Below are positions 44,118-53,435 of a stretch of DNA of 64,000 nt, in pieces. Position numbers and translations under genes: made by a program. The stretch is from Maricaulis sp047308265 (GTDB taxonomy: Bacteria > Pseudomonadota > Alphaproteobacteria > Caulobacterales > Maricaulaceae). The DNA lies in contig NZ_JBKQWY010000008.1 of NCBI RefSeq assembly GCF_047308265.1, positions 124,001 through 188,000 of the forward strand. Direction: 5' to 3'. The first letter of the stretch is position 1. The number at the start of each line of letters is the position of its first letter. The notes beneath the pieces were generated by a model. It saw only the letters and a program-made list of their open reading frames with translations, was not told the origin of the DNA and did not search any database.

Positions 44118-44408
44118 ATGTCCAATCAAACCCAAACCCCGACCAAGAAGTCTCCGCCCGTCTATCGGCTGTGCTTCTCGGCCAAGAACGGCACTGATCG
44201 CAACGGTCAACCGACCCTGGCCTACCCCGTCGAAATCGGCGCTGTCTTCGAACGCCGCGAACGCGACAAGGGCCTGATCGCCAAATTCTCGATCATCCCG
44301 ACCGAACTCAAAGACGGCGTTCTCTTCCTCATGCCGGCAGATGCCGAGCGTCGCGCAGAAACCGACCTTTTCGAGCCGGAAGCTGCAACCTCGGAGGCGG
44401 GGCAATGA
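44118..44408 (+). CDS. Small mobile-element protein
   Basis: 96 residues: PPVYRLCFSAKNGTDRNGQPTLAYPVEIGAVFERRERDKGLIAKFSIIPTELKDGVLFLMPA. Compact beta-rich protein of the kind found before DUF3768 genes on alphaproteobacterial plasmids; function unknown. GGAGG upstream of the ATG. Overlaps the next gene by four bases. The 265-base gap before it (43853-44117) holds no gene I can support. Confidence 0.7.
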   Translation: MSNQTQTPTKKSPPVYRLCFSAKNGTDRNGQPTLAYPVEIGAVFERRERDKGLIAKFSIIPTELKDGVLFLMPADAERRAETDLFEPEAATSEAGQ

Positions 44409-44782
44409 GCCCCCGCCTTTCCCGCTCCGAGCGGATTGCGAAGCTGAACGATCAGCTTCGCGCCCGCGTCGGGCTCCCGGTCTTTCTCGGTGCAAACGAG
44501 CCGGATCTGGGAATGGTCATCATGACGCGCGGTGTGACTTCCCTCACACCAGAGCAAATCCTGGCAACCTGGATGCAGGTGCGCCGTTTTTCGGACTTCA
44601 CCGACGGAAACGATCCTTACGGTGAACGTGATTTCGGCGGCTTCTCCATCGAGCGTGTCGGGCGTCTCTTCTGGAAAATCGACTACTACGCCGACAACAC
44701 CTGCTCGGCGGGTAGCGAAGATCCCGCTGATCCGGCGCGATCCTACCGCGTCCTCACCATCATGCTGGCAGAGGAGTATTGA
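44405..44782 (+). CDS. DUF3768 family protein
   Basis: 125 residues. RSERIAKLNDQLRARVGLP, MTRGVTSLTPEQI, FTDGNDPYGERDFGGF and LFWKIDYYADNTCSAGSEDPADPARSYRVLTIMLAEEY are the DUF3768 signature. Function unknown; frequent on mobile elements. Four-base overlap with the preceding gene and two-base gap to the next, so an operon. Confidence 0.92.
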   Translation: MSPRLSRSERIAKLNDQLRARVGLPVFLGANEPDLGMVIMTRGVTSLTPEQILATWMQVRRFSDFTDGNDPYGERDFGGFSIERVGRLFWKIDYYADNTCSAGSEDPADPARSYRVLTIMLAEEY

Positions 44783-44784
44783 TC

Positions 44785-45120
44785 ATGACCAAACCTCTGA
44801 CACGCGCTGACAAGCGTGAGGCCTTTGAGAGAGCAACCAGCTCGCTCATTTCCTGGTATGCCGAGGAAGTCGCCGAAGGCGTGACCGATGAACGCCTGGC
44901 CGAACTTCTGGGGAAGGTTCTCGGCATCTTCGGCGGCTCGGGTGGCCCTGGTTCCATCAGCATCGCCTATTCCGGTTCCGGCCTGAAAATCTGGGCCGGC
45001 TGGACGACGGTGAACCACGTTACCGACAAGCCCATCTTCCAGGGCTCCGCAACGGTCAAAATGGCCCGCGAGGTCTACAACATCACCGACCCATCCGAAG
45101 ATCAGATGGCTCTATTCTGA
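44785..45120 (+). CDS. Hypothetical protein of the DUF3768 operon
   Basis: 111 residues from ATG at 44785. TRADKREAFERATSSLISWYAEEVAEGVTDERLAELLGKVLGIFGGSGGPGSISIAYSGSGLKIWAGWTTVNH. No membrane segment; mixed helix and Gly-rich strand part. Follows DUF3768 with two bases between the stop and the start. Function not known. Confidence 0.6.
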   Translation: MTKPLTRADKREAFERATSSLISWYAEEVAEGVTDERLAELLGKVLGIFGGSGGPGSISIAYSGSGLKIWAGWTTVNHVTDKPIFQGSATVKMAREVYNITDPSEDQMALF

Positions 45121-45139
45121 TGGACTATCGCCTCCAGAG

Positions 45140-45168
45140 GCGGCGCGCTTCCTGGCGCGCCGCTTTTT
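45140..45168 (+). terminator. Rho-independent terminator
   Basis: GCGGCGCGC-ttcctg-GCGCGCCGC is a nine-base perfect stem followed by TTTTT at 45164-45168. It ends the DUF3768 operon before the convergent EEP gene. Confidence 0.9.
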
Positions 45169-45179
45169 CTTCTCGGGCC

Positions 45180-46079
45180 TTATTGCAGGGTGACACTAAT
45201 CGGACAGTGGTCAGAAGCACGGCGTCCTTCTTCGAATGTCGTCTCGGTGAAAGTCCCCTCGACGGCCAGTGCCGCCGCAGCTTCGTTCATGACTAGAAAA
45301 TCGATGAACGCGCGATAACGCGGATCACACTGAGGCCCAATACCTTCGCCCGCGACTGTCCAATTGACCGGATCGCCATCATTGATGTCATTCCAAACGC
45401 GGTCACCCGCTTGTTCCAAACGGCGGTTAAAGTCTCCGCCAATCAATACCGCATGGCCGGCTCGACTTTGTTCGTCTGCCCAAGCTTCAAGTATGGGAAC
45501 TTGCTCGAATAGGGTCGGGCAATCGTCAGACTGATCCCCTGAAAAACAGCCTGACTTCATGTGCACGCTCATAAGCTGCAGCGTCAAACCGTTGTGCTCG
45601 ATCGCGACGTTCACGCCGTGGCGCAGAAATCCGCGTTGCCCTACATCCAACGCTGCCAGATCGGCCCCGCGCGTGTGGTTGATGCCATCGCGAACAACGA
45701 TTGCCGTTCGTTGCATCAACAGGCGATTGCCATCGTCTCGACCTCTACAAACTGGGCCATTACCTGTGCTGGGTCGCTCTTCGACATGAAAGGTCCAGCT
45801 TTCCGGATCGAACACGCGAGCGAGCGCTTGTTCGTTCTCCACCTCTTGAACCAGCCAGACATCGGCATCTACCTGATCGACGATATCAGCCACAAGCCGA
45901 TACCCTGCCTCATCGCGAGGCTCGCAACCCGCTCCGGCATCTGCAGCAAGATGCTCCATGTTCCAGGCCGCGACCTGAATAGAGTCACTGCGGTCTTGCG
46001 CCTCAGCATCGTTGAAGCTGGAAGCAACACCGCATCCAGTAATCAACAGCACTGCAAGATAGATCAGCCGCGTCTTCAT
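45180..46079 (-). CDS. Secreted endonuclease/exonuclease/phosphatase lipoprotein
   Basis: 299 residues. LAVLLITGCGVASS is a lipobox-type signal, so the protein is expected to be membrane anchored outside the cytoplasm. The EEP fold is complete: VAAWNMEHL (Asn), LVQEVENEQAL (Glu), LMSVHMKSGC (His), IGGDFNRRL (Asp, Asn) and SDHCPISVTL (Asp, His). Several cysteines may form disulfides. Family members cut DNA, RNA or phosphoesters with Mg2+; a surface nuclease is the most direct reading. A periplasmic nuclease on a mobile element is unusual, see findings. Confidence 0.88.
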   Translation of the reverse strand: MKTRLIYLAVLLITGCGVASSFNDAEAQDRSDSIQVAAWNMEHLAADAGAGCEPRDEAGYRLVADIVDQVDADVWLVQEVENEQALARVFDPESWTFHVEERPSTGNGPVCRGRDDGNRLLMQRTAIVVRDGINHTRGADLAALDVGQRGFLRHGVNVAIEHNGLTLQLMSVHMKSGCFSGDQSDDCPTLFEQVPILEAWADEQSRAGHAVLIGGDFNRRLEQAGDRVWNDINDGDPVNWTVAGEGIGPQCDPRYRAFIDFLVMNEAAAALAVEGTFTETTFEEGRRASDHCPISVTLQ

Positions 46080-46305
46080 AGCTTTCTCCCTAGCTCTGAA
46101 ACATTCGAGCGCATCCGTTCGAGAGGTGCCAGTGAAGTTTTCCTGTCAGGCCGCGTCAACCAAGCCAACAAAACCATTCGGCATCAGGTCATCTTGGAAG
46201 CATCGTGAGGGCGTATCGAAGGTACAGCTTAAGCGATGCATATGAGCCAGGCCGACCCCTTTATGACCCACGGCCGAGGGCATAAGCCCTCAAATAAATC
46301 GTCCG

Positions 46306-46339
46306 CAAGATGTGCGCGGGGTAATACCCGCGCATCTTG
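46306..46339. promoter_or_regulatory. Strong hairpin upstream of the nuclease-ATPase gene
   Basis: CAAGA and TCTTG flank a perfect eight-base stem TGCGCGGG-gtaata-CCCGCGCA with a two-base bulge. It lies in the 381-base gap 46080-46460 with a second stem GGGAGA/TCTCCC at about 46344. No T run follows. No gene is supported in the gap; the reverse-strand open frame is not convincing. Confidence 0.5.
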
Positions 46340-46460
46340 GCAAGGGAGACGCTGCGCTCTCCCGTTGCATCCCTCTCGCTGTGGAGAATTGCAGCCTACT
46401 TGTGGAAAGTAGAGATCTTCCATCTCGCCTTTAGATTGCGGCAGTGCCAATCTATTCGGT

Positions 46461-49400
46461 ATGAACAAAACCAGTGACTTGCAAGACGAATGGCAGAAAT
46501 CACGGCGTGGCGCTTGGGCGGCCCGCGGATTTCACTACCAACACCTCGTCACCGTCCTTCTCATCGTTCGCCAGTGGCTAGGCCAGCTACCACCTTCTGA
46601 TACGGTGCCAGAGGGGCTGGATGACTGCGTTCTGGAGCATTCCGATAGCGTTACGTGGGTTCAAATAAAGTCGCGTCTCGAAGGCGCATTTCGATCCAAC
46701 GAAGCCGATGCAATCTTGGAAAAAGGCAATGCCAAGCTCAGAAAACTTCAACTGGAGAACGGCGCGCGCTCCGTTGTGGTATTTGAGCAAAACGTTGTTG
46801 GCCGCAACCTTGGTGAACTTGAAGACCTCGAGAGCCGAACAAATGACCCATTATATCGGTGCCAGGCGCCAGAAGATGAGGCCATACAGCTGATCAGCGG
46901 AGCGCTTGGCTGCCTCGAAATGGTGTCGGAAGCGATTCTTTACGACCTCTATCAGCTAGTCGCCGAGACCGCTGCATCAAACGCGTCGCGAAACTATGCC
47001 GACCGTATCCGCATTTCCGTCACTCACATCGAGGCTCGAATCCAAAATCGATTGCTTGCCACTGACAGTACATCGATCGAAAAGGCTATCCTTTCAGGGA
47101 CGTTGAATGTCTTGGATTTCAACGAGGCGATTGATGAGCCTGGGTTTTATTATGGTGTCAAAACCAAGCCTGGCCACATCGCCGCAGGACTTGCAGTTGG
47201 AAGGTCGCAGGATTCAGAGGTCACTAAGCGGGCACTCCTTACCGACCGGCGCTTGTTATTGTCAGGCCCATCTGGTGCGGGCAAGTCCGCCCTTCTTTGG
47301 CTGACCGTTCAGGGCCTGTCCGGGCGCATCACCTGGTATGAGGTTAGTCCAGAAATTGATGCTTCGAGCGTCACCGCAATAATGAGTCTCATCAAAGCGC
47401 GGCGCCCGTCAGAAACTAGACCATTTGGTTTAGCCTTCGATGAAGTCTCGCATCGCAATTTTGATGCTTGGAATGCCCTTGCAGACGCCGTGTTGGCGAC
47501 GCCCCATACCTACATCGTGGGTGCCGTCCGGCAGGAAGACTACGCCCTCATACGCAATAGAGGCGATATTCCAAGGTTCGACGTTCAATTGACTGAGGAA
47601 CTCGCGGAGGCCATCTGGAATCGCTTGCATGGCTCCGGAGCGACGAAATGGTCTCACTGGCGGGAAGCATTTGAAATCTCGGACGGTTTGACACTGGAAT
47701 ACACTCATATTTTGACTGCTGGTGATCGTCTGTCCGCAGTCATCGCCGACCAGGTCAATCTTCGTGAACAAGAGAAACGTGACACAGAACTGGCTATTGT
47801 GCGCACTGTGTCCACTGCGACCCAATATGGCGGTGAAGTACGGGTCGACAGGCTCTTCGAAAGTTTGAATATTTCCAAGGAGAACGGTGCGCGCTGTCTC
47901 CGCCGGCTGCTCGATGAACACCTTGTTCGCGAAGCAAGCCCTGGAGTTTTAGGCGGGCTACATGCACTTCGATCACAGGCTTTGGCATCTTCAAGCCACG
48001 ACGAAATTGTATTCAGAAGCGATGAAAGTCTCTGGGCTGCAGTCGAAAGCCTAACACCTGAAACGATTTCTGGCGTGCTTCGTGGGGTTTTTCAGACCGT
48101 TAATTCTAACCAAGAAGCCTTCCACCTCACAAAAGCCGCGTCTGTCCTCAGCAAATCACATGACCCTGTGTTTTGGGCAGGAATACTCACCGGGCTTGGG
48201 TTGGTCACCACTGATCGAGCTGCGCGAAGATTCATCGCGTGCTTGGAAGATCGCGGCGTGCAGCGCGCTCAGTGGAATTTGGCCTCACTCTTTGTTCTCT
48301 CTGGCGGTGGCGCTTCGGGCCTGCCCGGTTTCGAGGCATTGGACGCCATCAATCAAGCAATTGCTGATTTCCGCGCCCATCCCATCGACGATCTGCGTCA
48401 GCGATGCCTCGATAAGTTCTCCGAGGGCATTGAGGCTCCGGTTTGCACCACACTTAACGAGGCGAACCTACTGCTCTCTTGCATGGTCCCAATCGCGCAT
48501 GGTGAGCCATTAACGCTAACCTTCGTTCCGAGCCTTAACGCCAAGACCGAAATTCCAATAAACGACCTATCCGAAACGCTGGCCACAGCCTATGCGATCT
48601 CATCGAAGCTTGCCCAGACGATTGTTGACGCATTCGGTGGTGAGCCACGCGTCTTGTCCTGTTTCGCCGACCAGACACCCTGGGTCTCCATCCCGGAAAT
48701 CTTGGAAGACGGACAACATGGCCTGACGATACACGCCAATTACTTTCAACTTATCGAGCATGTCCAAGCCCCCTTGGAAAAGTCGATTCCTGCTGTCTGC
48801 GAGACGCTGCTTGCGCTTGTACCACGCGCTGAAGCGGCATCCTGTACCGTAGTACGGCCCGATGGTTCGCCTTATTTGGTGCTCGGTATGGACATCTGGT
48901 CGAAGAACATGCCCCGCGAGAATTTGCCGTCGAAAGCGCAGGTCGCGTGGAATCGTGCTTTTCGGCAGCTTGTTTTATCGCATGCGCAGACAATCACGTT
49001 GACGGAGTATGCCTCGCGCTTCCGCAACCTTGTTGTTCGAACCGAAAAGGTATTCCGACTTTTCACTGAGCGGTGGGTCAGTGGAAAGCTCTCGCCCGTA
49101 GCAGATCGTGTCGCCGACGAGGTCAACGCTATAGATCACGAAGTCAATAACTTAGCCTATTATTATGTGGGATTGCCCAATGGACTCTTGAACAAGCCAG
49201 CGGAGCAAGACGTTGATGCAGACCTGTTAGGCCCACTTCTAACCGACATTCTCAAGAACATACCGCGCCGAGCAATGAGAATTGAGCTCAATGCAGCCAC
49301 GAAAGCGGAAGCTACATTTGCTGCAGAACTCGCTTCTAGGTGTCGAGAGCAACGGCAATCCGACATCTGGCGAGCGCACTCCGATCCACCGCTAGATGCT

Positions 49401-50321
49401 CTGCGCGCGCTGGAAGAGCGTCTGGGCGACCTATCGGCGCTGCTCCACGATTGGCATTTGACTCTCAACAAAGAAAAAGTTTCCGAGGTCCAAGCCACTA
49501 CAAAAAGAGCCGCTCTAAATCGGAAATTGCGCTCCGTCGCATTCGTGGCGAAGCAACGAGCACAAGAGCGCTTAAACGACACTGTTGATGAGCTTATCTC
49601 GCGACTGTTGAAAGTAGGGTATCAGGCTCGCTGCATCACTCGTCCTGTAGACAGGGCGAACGCGCCATATTGGCCGGCAGTTGAACTTGCGATTGTGATC
49701 TCTGTCGGGAGTTTTGAAGGGCTGGCGACGTACGTGGACGCCTGTTTGCCCATTGCAAAAGAAGTGGTCGGTGATCAATGGAGCTTCCGATTGGTGCCAC
49801 AAGTCGAAAACCGGTTTTTCACGTCGATGGCAATCGCGCCAACCATGGACACAGTGGTCCCAGATACAGAGTTTAGATCGAGATGGGAGCGGCACTTGGA
49901 TGGCCCCATTGCGGACACGCCACTGGCTGACAAGCTGGAAGCTGGACTAAACGCGTGCGACCAAATTTCCGCAGTATTGTGTGCGCTCACCTTTGATCGC
50001 CTTCATCCCGATGAGGATCGAGCGATGGGCACACTGAACGACACCTACCATGACGCTCAGCATGCCTTAGATATGGCGATTGCGAGTTTTCCAGAGGCAG
50101 ACGAAATTGCGTTTGCGGGAGAGGTTCTGCGCGATCAATACGCATTGGTAGGGAACGAGCTTGTTGCGATCCGCGAAGGTGGACGCCCTAAGGCTTGGAT
50201 GTGGGAGGACGTATTTGCGGCCGCCAATGGTGCCGATCCATCTGCCAACCTTGTCCAAAGAGGTATTTCGATAATACAGATTCGTGAGATGGAAGCGCGC
50301 CTCAACCTAGCTCGAGATTAA
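46461..50321 (+). CDS. Nuclease-domain P-loop ATPase (STAND-like), putative antiviral protein
   Basis: 1286 residues. The N-terminus has a restriction-type nuclease pattern: RGFHYQHLVTVLLIVRQWL, then E51..D54D55..LEH and WVQIKSR with Q68 and K70, the D/E-QxK core shared with Cap4/DUF4297-type nucleases. A P-loop follows at residues 268-276 (SGPSGAGKS) with hydrophobic strand LLLSG before and FGLAFDEV as a likely Walker B around residue 325. The rest is a long alpha-rich region without visible repeats. The plan of effector, ATPase and long helical sensor fits STAND/Avs-like phage sensors. No TPR or WD repeats are obvious. Convergent to the CBASS operon. Family membership needs profile search. 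Confidence 0.7.
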   Translation: MNKTSDLQDEWQKSRRGAWAARGFHYQHLVTVLLIVRQWLGQLPPSDTVPEGLDDCVLEHSDSVTWVQIKSRLEGAFRSNEADAILEKGNAKLRKLQLENGARSVVVFEQNVVGRNLGELEDLESRTNDPLYRCQAPEDEAIQLISGALGCLEMVSEAILYDLYQLVAETAASNASRNYADRIRISVTHIEARIQNRLLATDSTSIEKAILSGTLNVLDFNEAIDEPGFYYGVKTKPGHIAAGLAVGRSQDSEVTKRALLTDRRLLLSGPSGAGKSALLWLTVQGLSGRITWYEVSPEIDASSVTAIMSLIKARRPSETRPFGLAFDEVSHRNFDAWNALADAVLATPHTYIVGAVRQEDYALIRNRGDIPRFDVQLTEELAEAIWNRLHGSGATKWSHWREAFEISDGLTLEYTHILTAGDRLSAVIADQVNLREQEKRDTELAIVRTVSTATQYGGEVRVDRLFESLNISKENGARCLRRLLDEHLVREASPGVLGGLHALRSQALASSSHDEIVFRSDESLWAAVESLTPETISGVLRGVFQTVNSNQEAFHLTKAASVLSKSHDPVFWAGILTGLGLVTTDRAARRFIACLEDRGVQRAQWNLASLFVLSGGGASGLPGFEALDAINQAIADFRAHPIDDLRQRCLDKFSEGIEAPVCTTLNEANLLLSCMVPIAHGEPLTLTFVPSLNAKTEIPINDLSETLATAYAISSKLAQTIVDAFGGEPRVLSCFADQTPWVSIPEILEDGQHGLTIHANYFQLIEHVQAPLEKSIPAVCETLLALVPRAEAASCTVVRPDGSPYLVLGMDIWSKNMPRENLPSKAQVAWNRAFRQLVLSHAQTITLTEYASRFRNLVVRTEKVFRLFTERWVSGKLSPVADRVADEVNAIDHEVNNLAYYYVGLPNGLLNKPAEQDVDADLLGPLLTDILKNIPRRAMRIELNAATKAEATFAAELASRCREQRQSDIWRAHSDPPLDALRALEERLGDLSALLHDWHLTLNKEKVSEVQATTKRAALNRKLRSVAFVAKQRAQERLNDTVDELISRLLKVGYQARCITRPVDRANAPYWPAVELAIVISVGSFEGLATYVDACLPIAKEVVGDQWSFRLVPQVENRFFTSMAIAPTMDTVVPDTEFRSRWERHLDGPIADTPLADKLEAGLNACDQISAVLCALTFDRLHPDEDRAMGTLNDTYHDAQHALDMAIASFPEADEIAFAGEVLRDQYALVGNELVAIREGGRPKAWMWEDVFAAANGADPSANLVQRGISIIQIREMEARLNLARD

Positions 50322-50481
50322 GTTCGCGATACTTGCCGGCCGGAGCGAGCGGTGCTTTGCTTCGGTCAGGCCAAACACCCTTATCCAATTTACCGTAACC
50401 CGCCCGGCTACTGCACTTCGAAACGCGCCCCTGCTTGCCGACGCAGTGCTGAGGCTTGAGAAATTCGGCCCGAATAGCGGA

Positions 50482-51996
50482 CTAGCCAATCGCGAAAGAC
50501 GGTTGGTAGCTCCGGTTCCCACCTCTATCAAAATCGAACTCGTAGACGATGCAAGGCGCAATCCCTTGATGTTGCTGGCCAAGATAGAAAAGTAGGCTGT
50601 TTGGACACGCTGCAAAGATATGGACCAGACGATCAGGGTCATCTGCCTTCAAGGCGCGAACTTGGTTAGATATTTGCTCAGCAAGGACCGCTGCGTGCCC
50701 TCCCCCCAATATCGACTGCTGTCCTGGACCAGATGGAAAGGCAAATGAGATAAGCGTTCCAACGGTAGAGAGCTCCTTGTCGATATAGGCCCGAGTTTGA
50801 GCTTCCACGCTCTGCGATATGCTGATCGCCAATGCTATATCGCGTCCGGAACCCAAATCCGTGGTGGCACTTTTCAGTCGAGCGGCATCTAATTCCGTAC
50901 CGTCGTCCGCGCGCCACGTCTTTGACCCCACTCGGCCCTTCTGGATCAGCGAAGTGTCAATGCCCGACTTCAGATCCAAGACCGCACCCGAAAGAAATGC
51001 GATAGACGCATGCGCGTCGAGAATAACCCGCAACCCACTAGACCGTCGCGCGGCGTCTCGCAGGAACTCTTCCACGCGAGGGCGGATGTCACCCTGCCAG
51101 GAACGGTCGTTGATAAGGTAGCGCTGATTGAAGCTGTCCGTCAGCGAGAGAGTGTTCTCTGGCAAGGTGCCGCCGAGGTCTGCAGCCACGCCTTGGAACG
51201 TTCGAATTGCGATTGCCAAACCTGGTGGAGGAGTTGGTGCAATATCGGTCAGCATGCCCTCCTCCCGGAGGATCTGATGCAACGTCTCACGAGTGAAGCG
51301 GTTCAGCTTCCTCGACTTAAGCGCCTGAGCGAGTCCGTCATATCGGAAATCAGATTGCGATGAGCAGGTCAGCGCTCCTACGATCTGCGCCCGAATATTG
51401 ATGTCTTCACGCAACTGATCGAGTGAGCGCGCCCCATCCAATATCCGAAGCCCCGCGACCACGGCCTGAAGCTCATCGTCGGAACGAAGACCAAGATGCT
51501 CTCGCCACAGCTTACGGACCTTCCCCATCCGGCTGCGATCCGTCGTTCCATCGAAAAGACGTTCCAAGAGAATGGATTTATCTGTCCCAGACTGAACGGA
51601 TGCTAAGGGGTCACCGTCTCGGATACGATAAGTCGTGACAAAATCAAATCGCGCGCCGCTAGGTGCCGCCTTTTTAGCTTCCCTGAGACGTTGAAGCAGC
51701 GAAACACTCGTTGCTCCAATGAAGTCTGGATTGACCAAATCCTCAAAGCCAAACCGCCCAGCGGTGGCGACGTGCCACTTGATTTGCTGGTAGGCGACCG
51801 TCACCCGTTCAGGGCCGCCGCCAGCGATCGGTGGGTCATATCGAACCACAACGTCATCGAATGATTTTGGTGCGTCAGCCTCAAAAGAAACCTCGACAAC
51901 AACCGAATCCGGCGAGAGCATCTCCAGCGCACTCTGCCAAAAAACCCGCGCTTGGTACTTATCGCCATTCCAGCGTGCGGTAACCGCATCAGCCAT
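50482..51996 (-). CDS. cap4: CBASS effector: Cap4-type nuclease with SAVED domain
   Basis: 504 residues. N-terminal nuclease: WNGDKYQARVFWQSALEML, E39, D47-D48 and YQQIKWH with Q71 and K73, the PD-(D/E)xK-like DUF4297 core. The C-terminal half (from about residue 330: LRVILDAHASIAFLSGAVLDLKSG, VGSKTW, IALAISISQSVEAQTRAYI, HIFAACPNSLLFYLGQQHQGI) matches the SAVED fold that binds cyclic oligonucleotides. On binding the cyclic nucleotide, such proteins assemble and degrade double-stranded DNA without specificity, ending infection. Last gene of the CBASS operon, 36 bases after the nucleotidyltransferase. Confidence 0.9.
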   Translation of the reverse strand: MADAVTARWNGDKYQARVFWQSALEMLSPDSVVVEVSFEADAPKSFDDVVVRYDPPIAGGGPERVTVAYQQIKWHVATAGRFGFEDLVNPDFIGATSVSLLQRLREAKKAAPSGARFDFVTTYRIRDGDPLASVQSGTDKSILLERLFDGTTDRSRMGKVRKLWREHLGLRSDDELQAVVAGLRILDGARSLDQLREDINIRAQIVGALTCSSQSDFRYDGLAQALKSRKLNRFTRETLHQILREEGMLTDIAPTPPPGLAIAIRTFQGVAADLGGTLPENTLSLTDSFNQRYLINDRSWQGDIRPRVEEFLRDAARRSSGLRVILDAHASIAFLSGAVLDLKSGIDTSLIQKGRVGSKTWRADDGTELDAARLKSATTDLGSGRDIALAISISQSVEAQTRAYIDKELSTVGTLISFAFPSGPGQQSILGGGHAAVLAEQISNQVRALKADDPDRLVHIFAACPNSLLFYLGQQHQGIAPCIVYEFDFDRGGNRSYQPSFAIG

Positions 51997-52032
51997 TTTT
52001 CATTCCGTAGGTTGCAGAGATCATCCCGGATG

Positions 52033-52935
52033 TCAGGAAAGCGGGAACTTGGGTCCGAACAACGCCCGCCAGGCCTTCAATGCCTCGCCATTCTTGCCTT
52101 GGCGGGCGAGATTGATTGCAATACTCGCTTCGCGGCTGGCCGCCATTAAGAGAACACGCGCTCGCTCCTTGCGCGTGTCGTCCATCCCGTCACTGACAGC
52201 TGGGCCAAGGCCGGCAGGGTCGGGCCAAGTATCGAAGATGCGGTCGCCGAGTGTGGCGAAAAAGGATTGAAACTCGTAGGCAAAATTGCCTTGCCAACCA
52301 CCGTACAGGCACTCCAGAGCCATCACTTCCAAGAGAAATGAAGGCTTCACCGGCTTTTCACCATGACGCGGCTGGTTGTTCCAGTACTTCACCATACGGA
52401 CCAAGCCCTTCCATTCGTTGGAATAGGCCTGGTGGGCAGTGGTCGCTTTTGCCGCATGGGTTTCGGGATTCGTTTTAATCCATTCGCCCTTGTCGGTGTC
52501 TGGAATCTCGTAGTCCGATCCCGCCGCGAAAGCGGGCACCACGTCGACGCTCAGAATGCGATAGTCGGTGTCGTCATTTGAATCGACAATCACGCCAAAA
52601 TCGACATTTACAGACCGCCCCTGCTTCCTAATGGCACTGGAGCCGTACTTCGCGACCAGAGCATCGTAGAAATCACCAATCACAACTGACGGCGCTTTCT
52701 CGCGGAACTTGTTTTTCTCCGACTCCTTGATGGCGAAGAAGATGTCGATGTCCTTGAGCGGCTTCGTCTTGGTGTGTCGCTTGTATGACCCCGTCAAGAA
52801 GCTCCGGTCGATTGCGAATTTTGTGACCAGGTAGTCTCGCACCTCGTTCTGACGAGATGAGGCATTCTTCTGTTCCTTGTCGTTAAGCTCAAGCCGACTC
52901 TTAAATTTTCTGAATGCCTCGTCGACCGTAATCAT
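52033..52935 (-). CDS. CD-NTase (CBASS cyclic-oligonucleotide synthase)
   Basis: 300 residues. The nucleotidyltransferase core is clear: FLTGSYKRHTKTKPLKDIDIFF gives G49-S50 and D62-x-D64, and ILSVDVVPAF gives the third acidic residue D131. A C-terminal helical domain with WKGLVRMVKYWNNQ completes the OAS/cGAS-like fold. It makes cyclic di- or trinucleotides after phage sensing. Linked HORMA and TRIP13 genes place it in the CdnC/CdnD-type group; the clade and product cannot be read safely from sequence alone. Four-base overlap with the HORMA gene. Confidence 0.95.
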   Translation of the reverse strand: MITVDEAFRKFKSRLELNDKEQKNASSRQNEVRDYLVTKFAIDRSFLTGSYKRHTKTKPLKDIDIFFAIKESEKNKFREKAPSVVIGDFYDALVAKYGSSAIRKQGRSVNVDFGVIVDSNDDTDYRILSVDVVPAFAAGSDYEIPDTDKGEWIKTNPETHAAKATTAHQAYSNEWKGLVRMVKYWNNQPRHGEKPVKPSFLLEVMALECLYGGWQGNFAYEFQSFFATLGDRIFDTWPDPAGLGPAVSDGMDDTRKERARVLLMAASREASIAINLARQGKNGEALKAWRALFGPKFPLS

Positions 52936-53435
52936 CCTGACTTCCTCCAGTACGCAGTGTTTGCGCCCAACCCGCTATGATCAATGGTCGTTCCAAGCGA
53001 TTGCCGCGTGAAGCCCGCGGTCGATCGTCCCGTCGACTTTTGCCAGCCATCCACATCGGGACGCCCCGGCTTGGTGCGGAGTAGCAAGCTGTATTTGGCT
53101 TGGCTGGGCACCAGTCCCGCTTTTCGGATCGCGTATTTCAGCTGATCGGTATCGACCCAGAAGTTTCCATCATCTGAGCTCCAGCCATAGACGACATCCA
53201 TATCCCAGCGAAACAGGAGCGCATCGGTCTTTGGGTCGTAGATCTCCAGTTCAACGCCTATTAGATACTGCGTTTCCAGCCAGCACTTGATACCGCGTTT
53301 ATTGACCTCCCAGTCTTCGATAAAGTTAGCTGGGTCTAGTCCACTCAGACGGATGATATCTTTGAGGCTCTTAAGCATGTTGTCGGCGACATAGGTCACC
53401 GAATGGGTGTAGGTATTGACGCTGACAGTGGTCAT
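52932..53435 (-). CDS. cap7: CBASS HORMA-domain sensor (Cap7)
   Basis: 167 residues. TYTHSVTYVADNMLKSLKDIIRLSGLDPANF at the start is the N-terminal helix region of bacterial HORMA domains, followed by beta strands (IKCWLETQYLIGVELEIYDP, LFRWDMDVVYGWS). The C-terminal seatbelt part (DHSGLGANTAYWRKSG) is present. HORMA proteins bind a closure peptide, then activate the CD-NTase, and are opened again by the TRIP13 ATPase. Overlaps its neighbours by four bases on each side. Confidence 0.9.
   Translation of the reverse strand: MTTVSVNTYTHSVTYVADNMLKSLKDIIRLSGLDPANFIEDWEVNKRGIKCWLETQYLIGVELEIYDPKTDALLFRWDMDVVYGWSSDDGNFWVDTDQLKYAIRKAGLVPSQAKYSLLLRTKPGRPDVDGWQKSTGRSTAGFTRQSLGTTIDHSGLGANTAYWRKSG

Noticed and set aside
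46229..46468. Minus-strand frame in the gap before the nuclease-ATPase
   Set aside because: Contains the hairpin region and reads as random, proline- and arginine-rich text.
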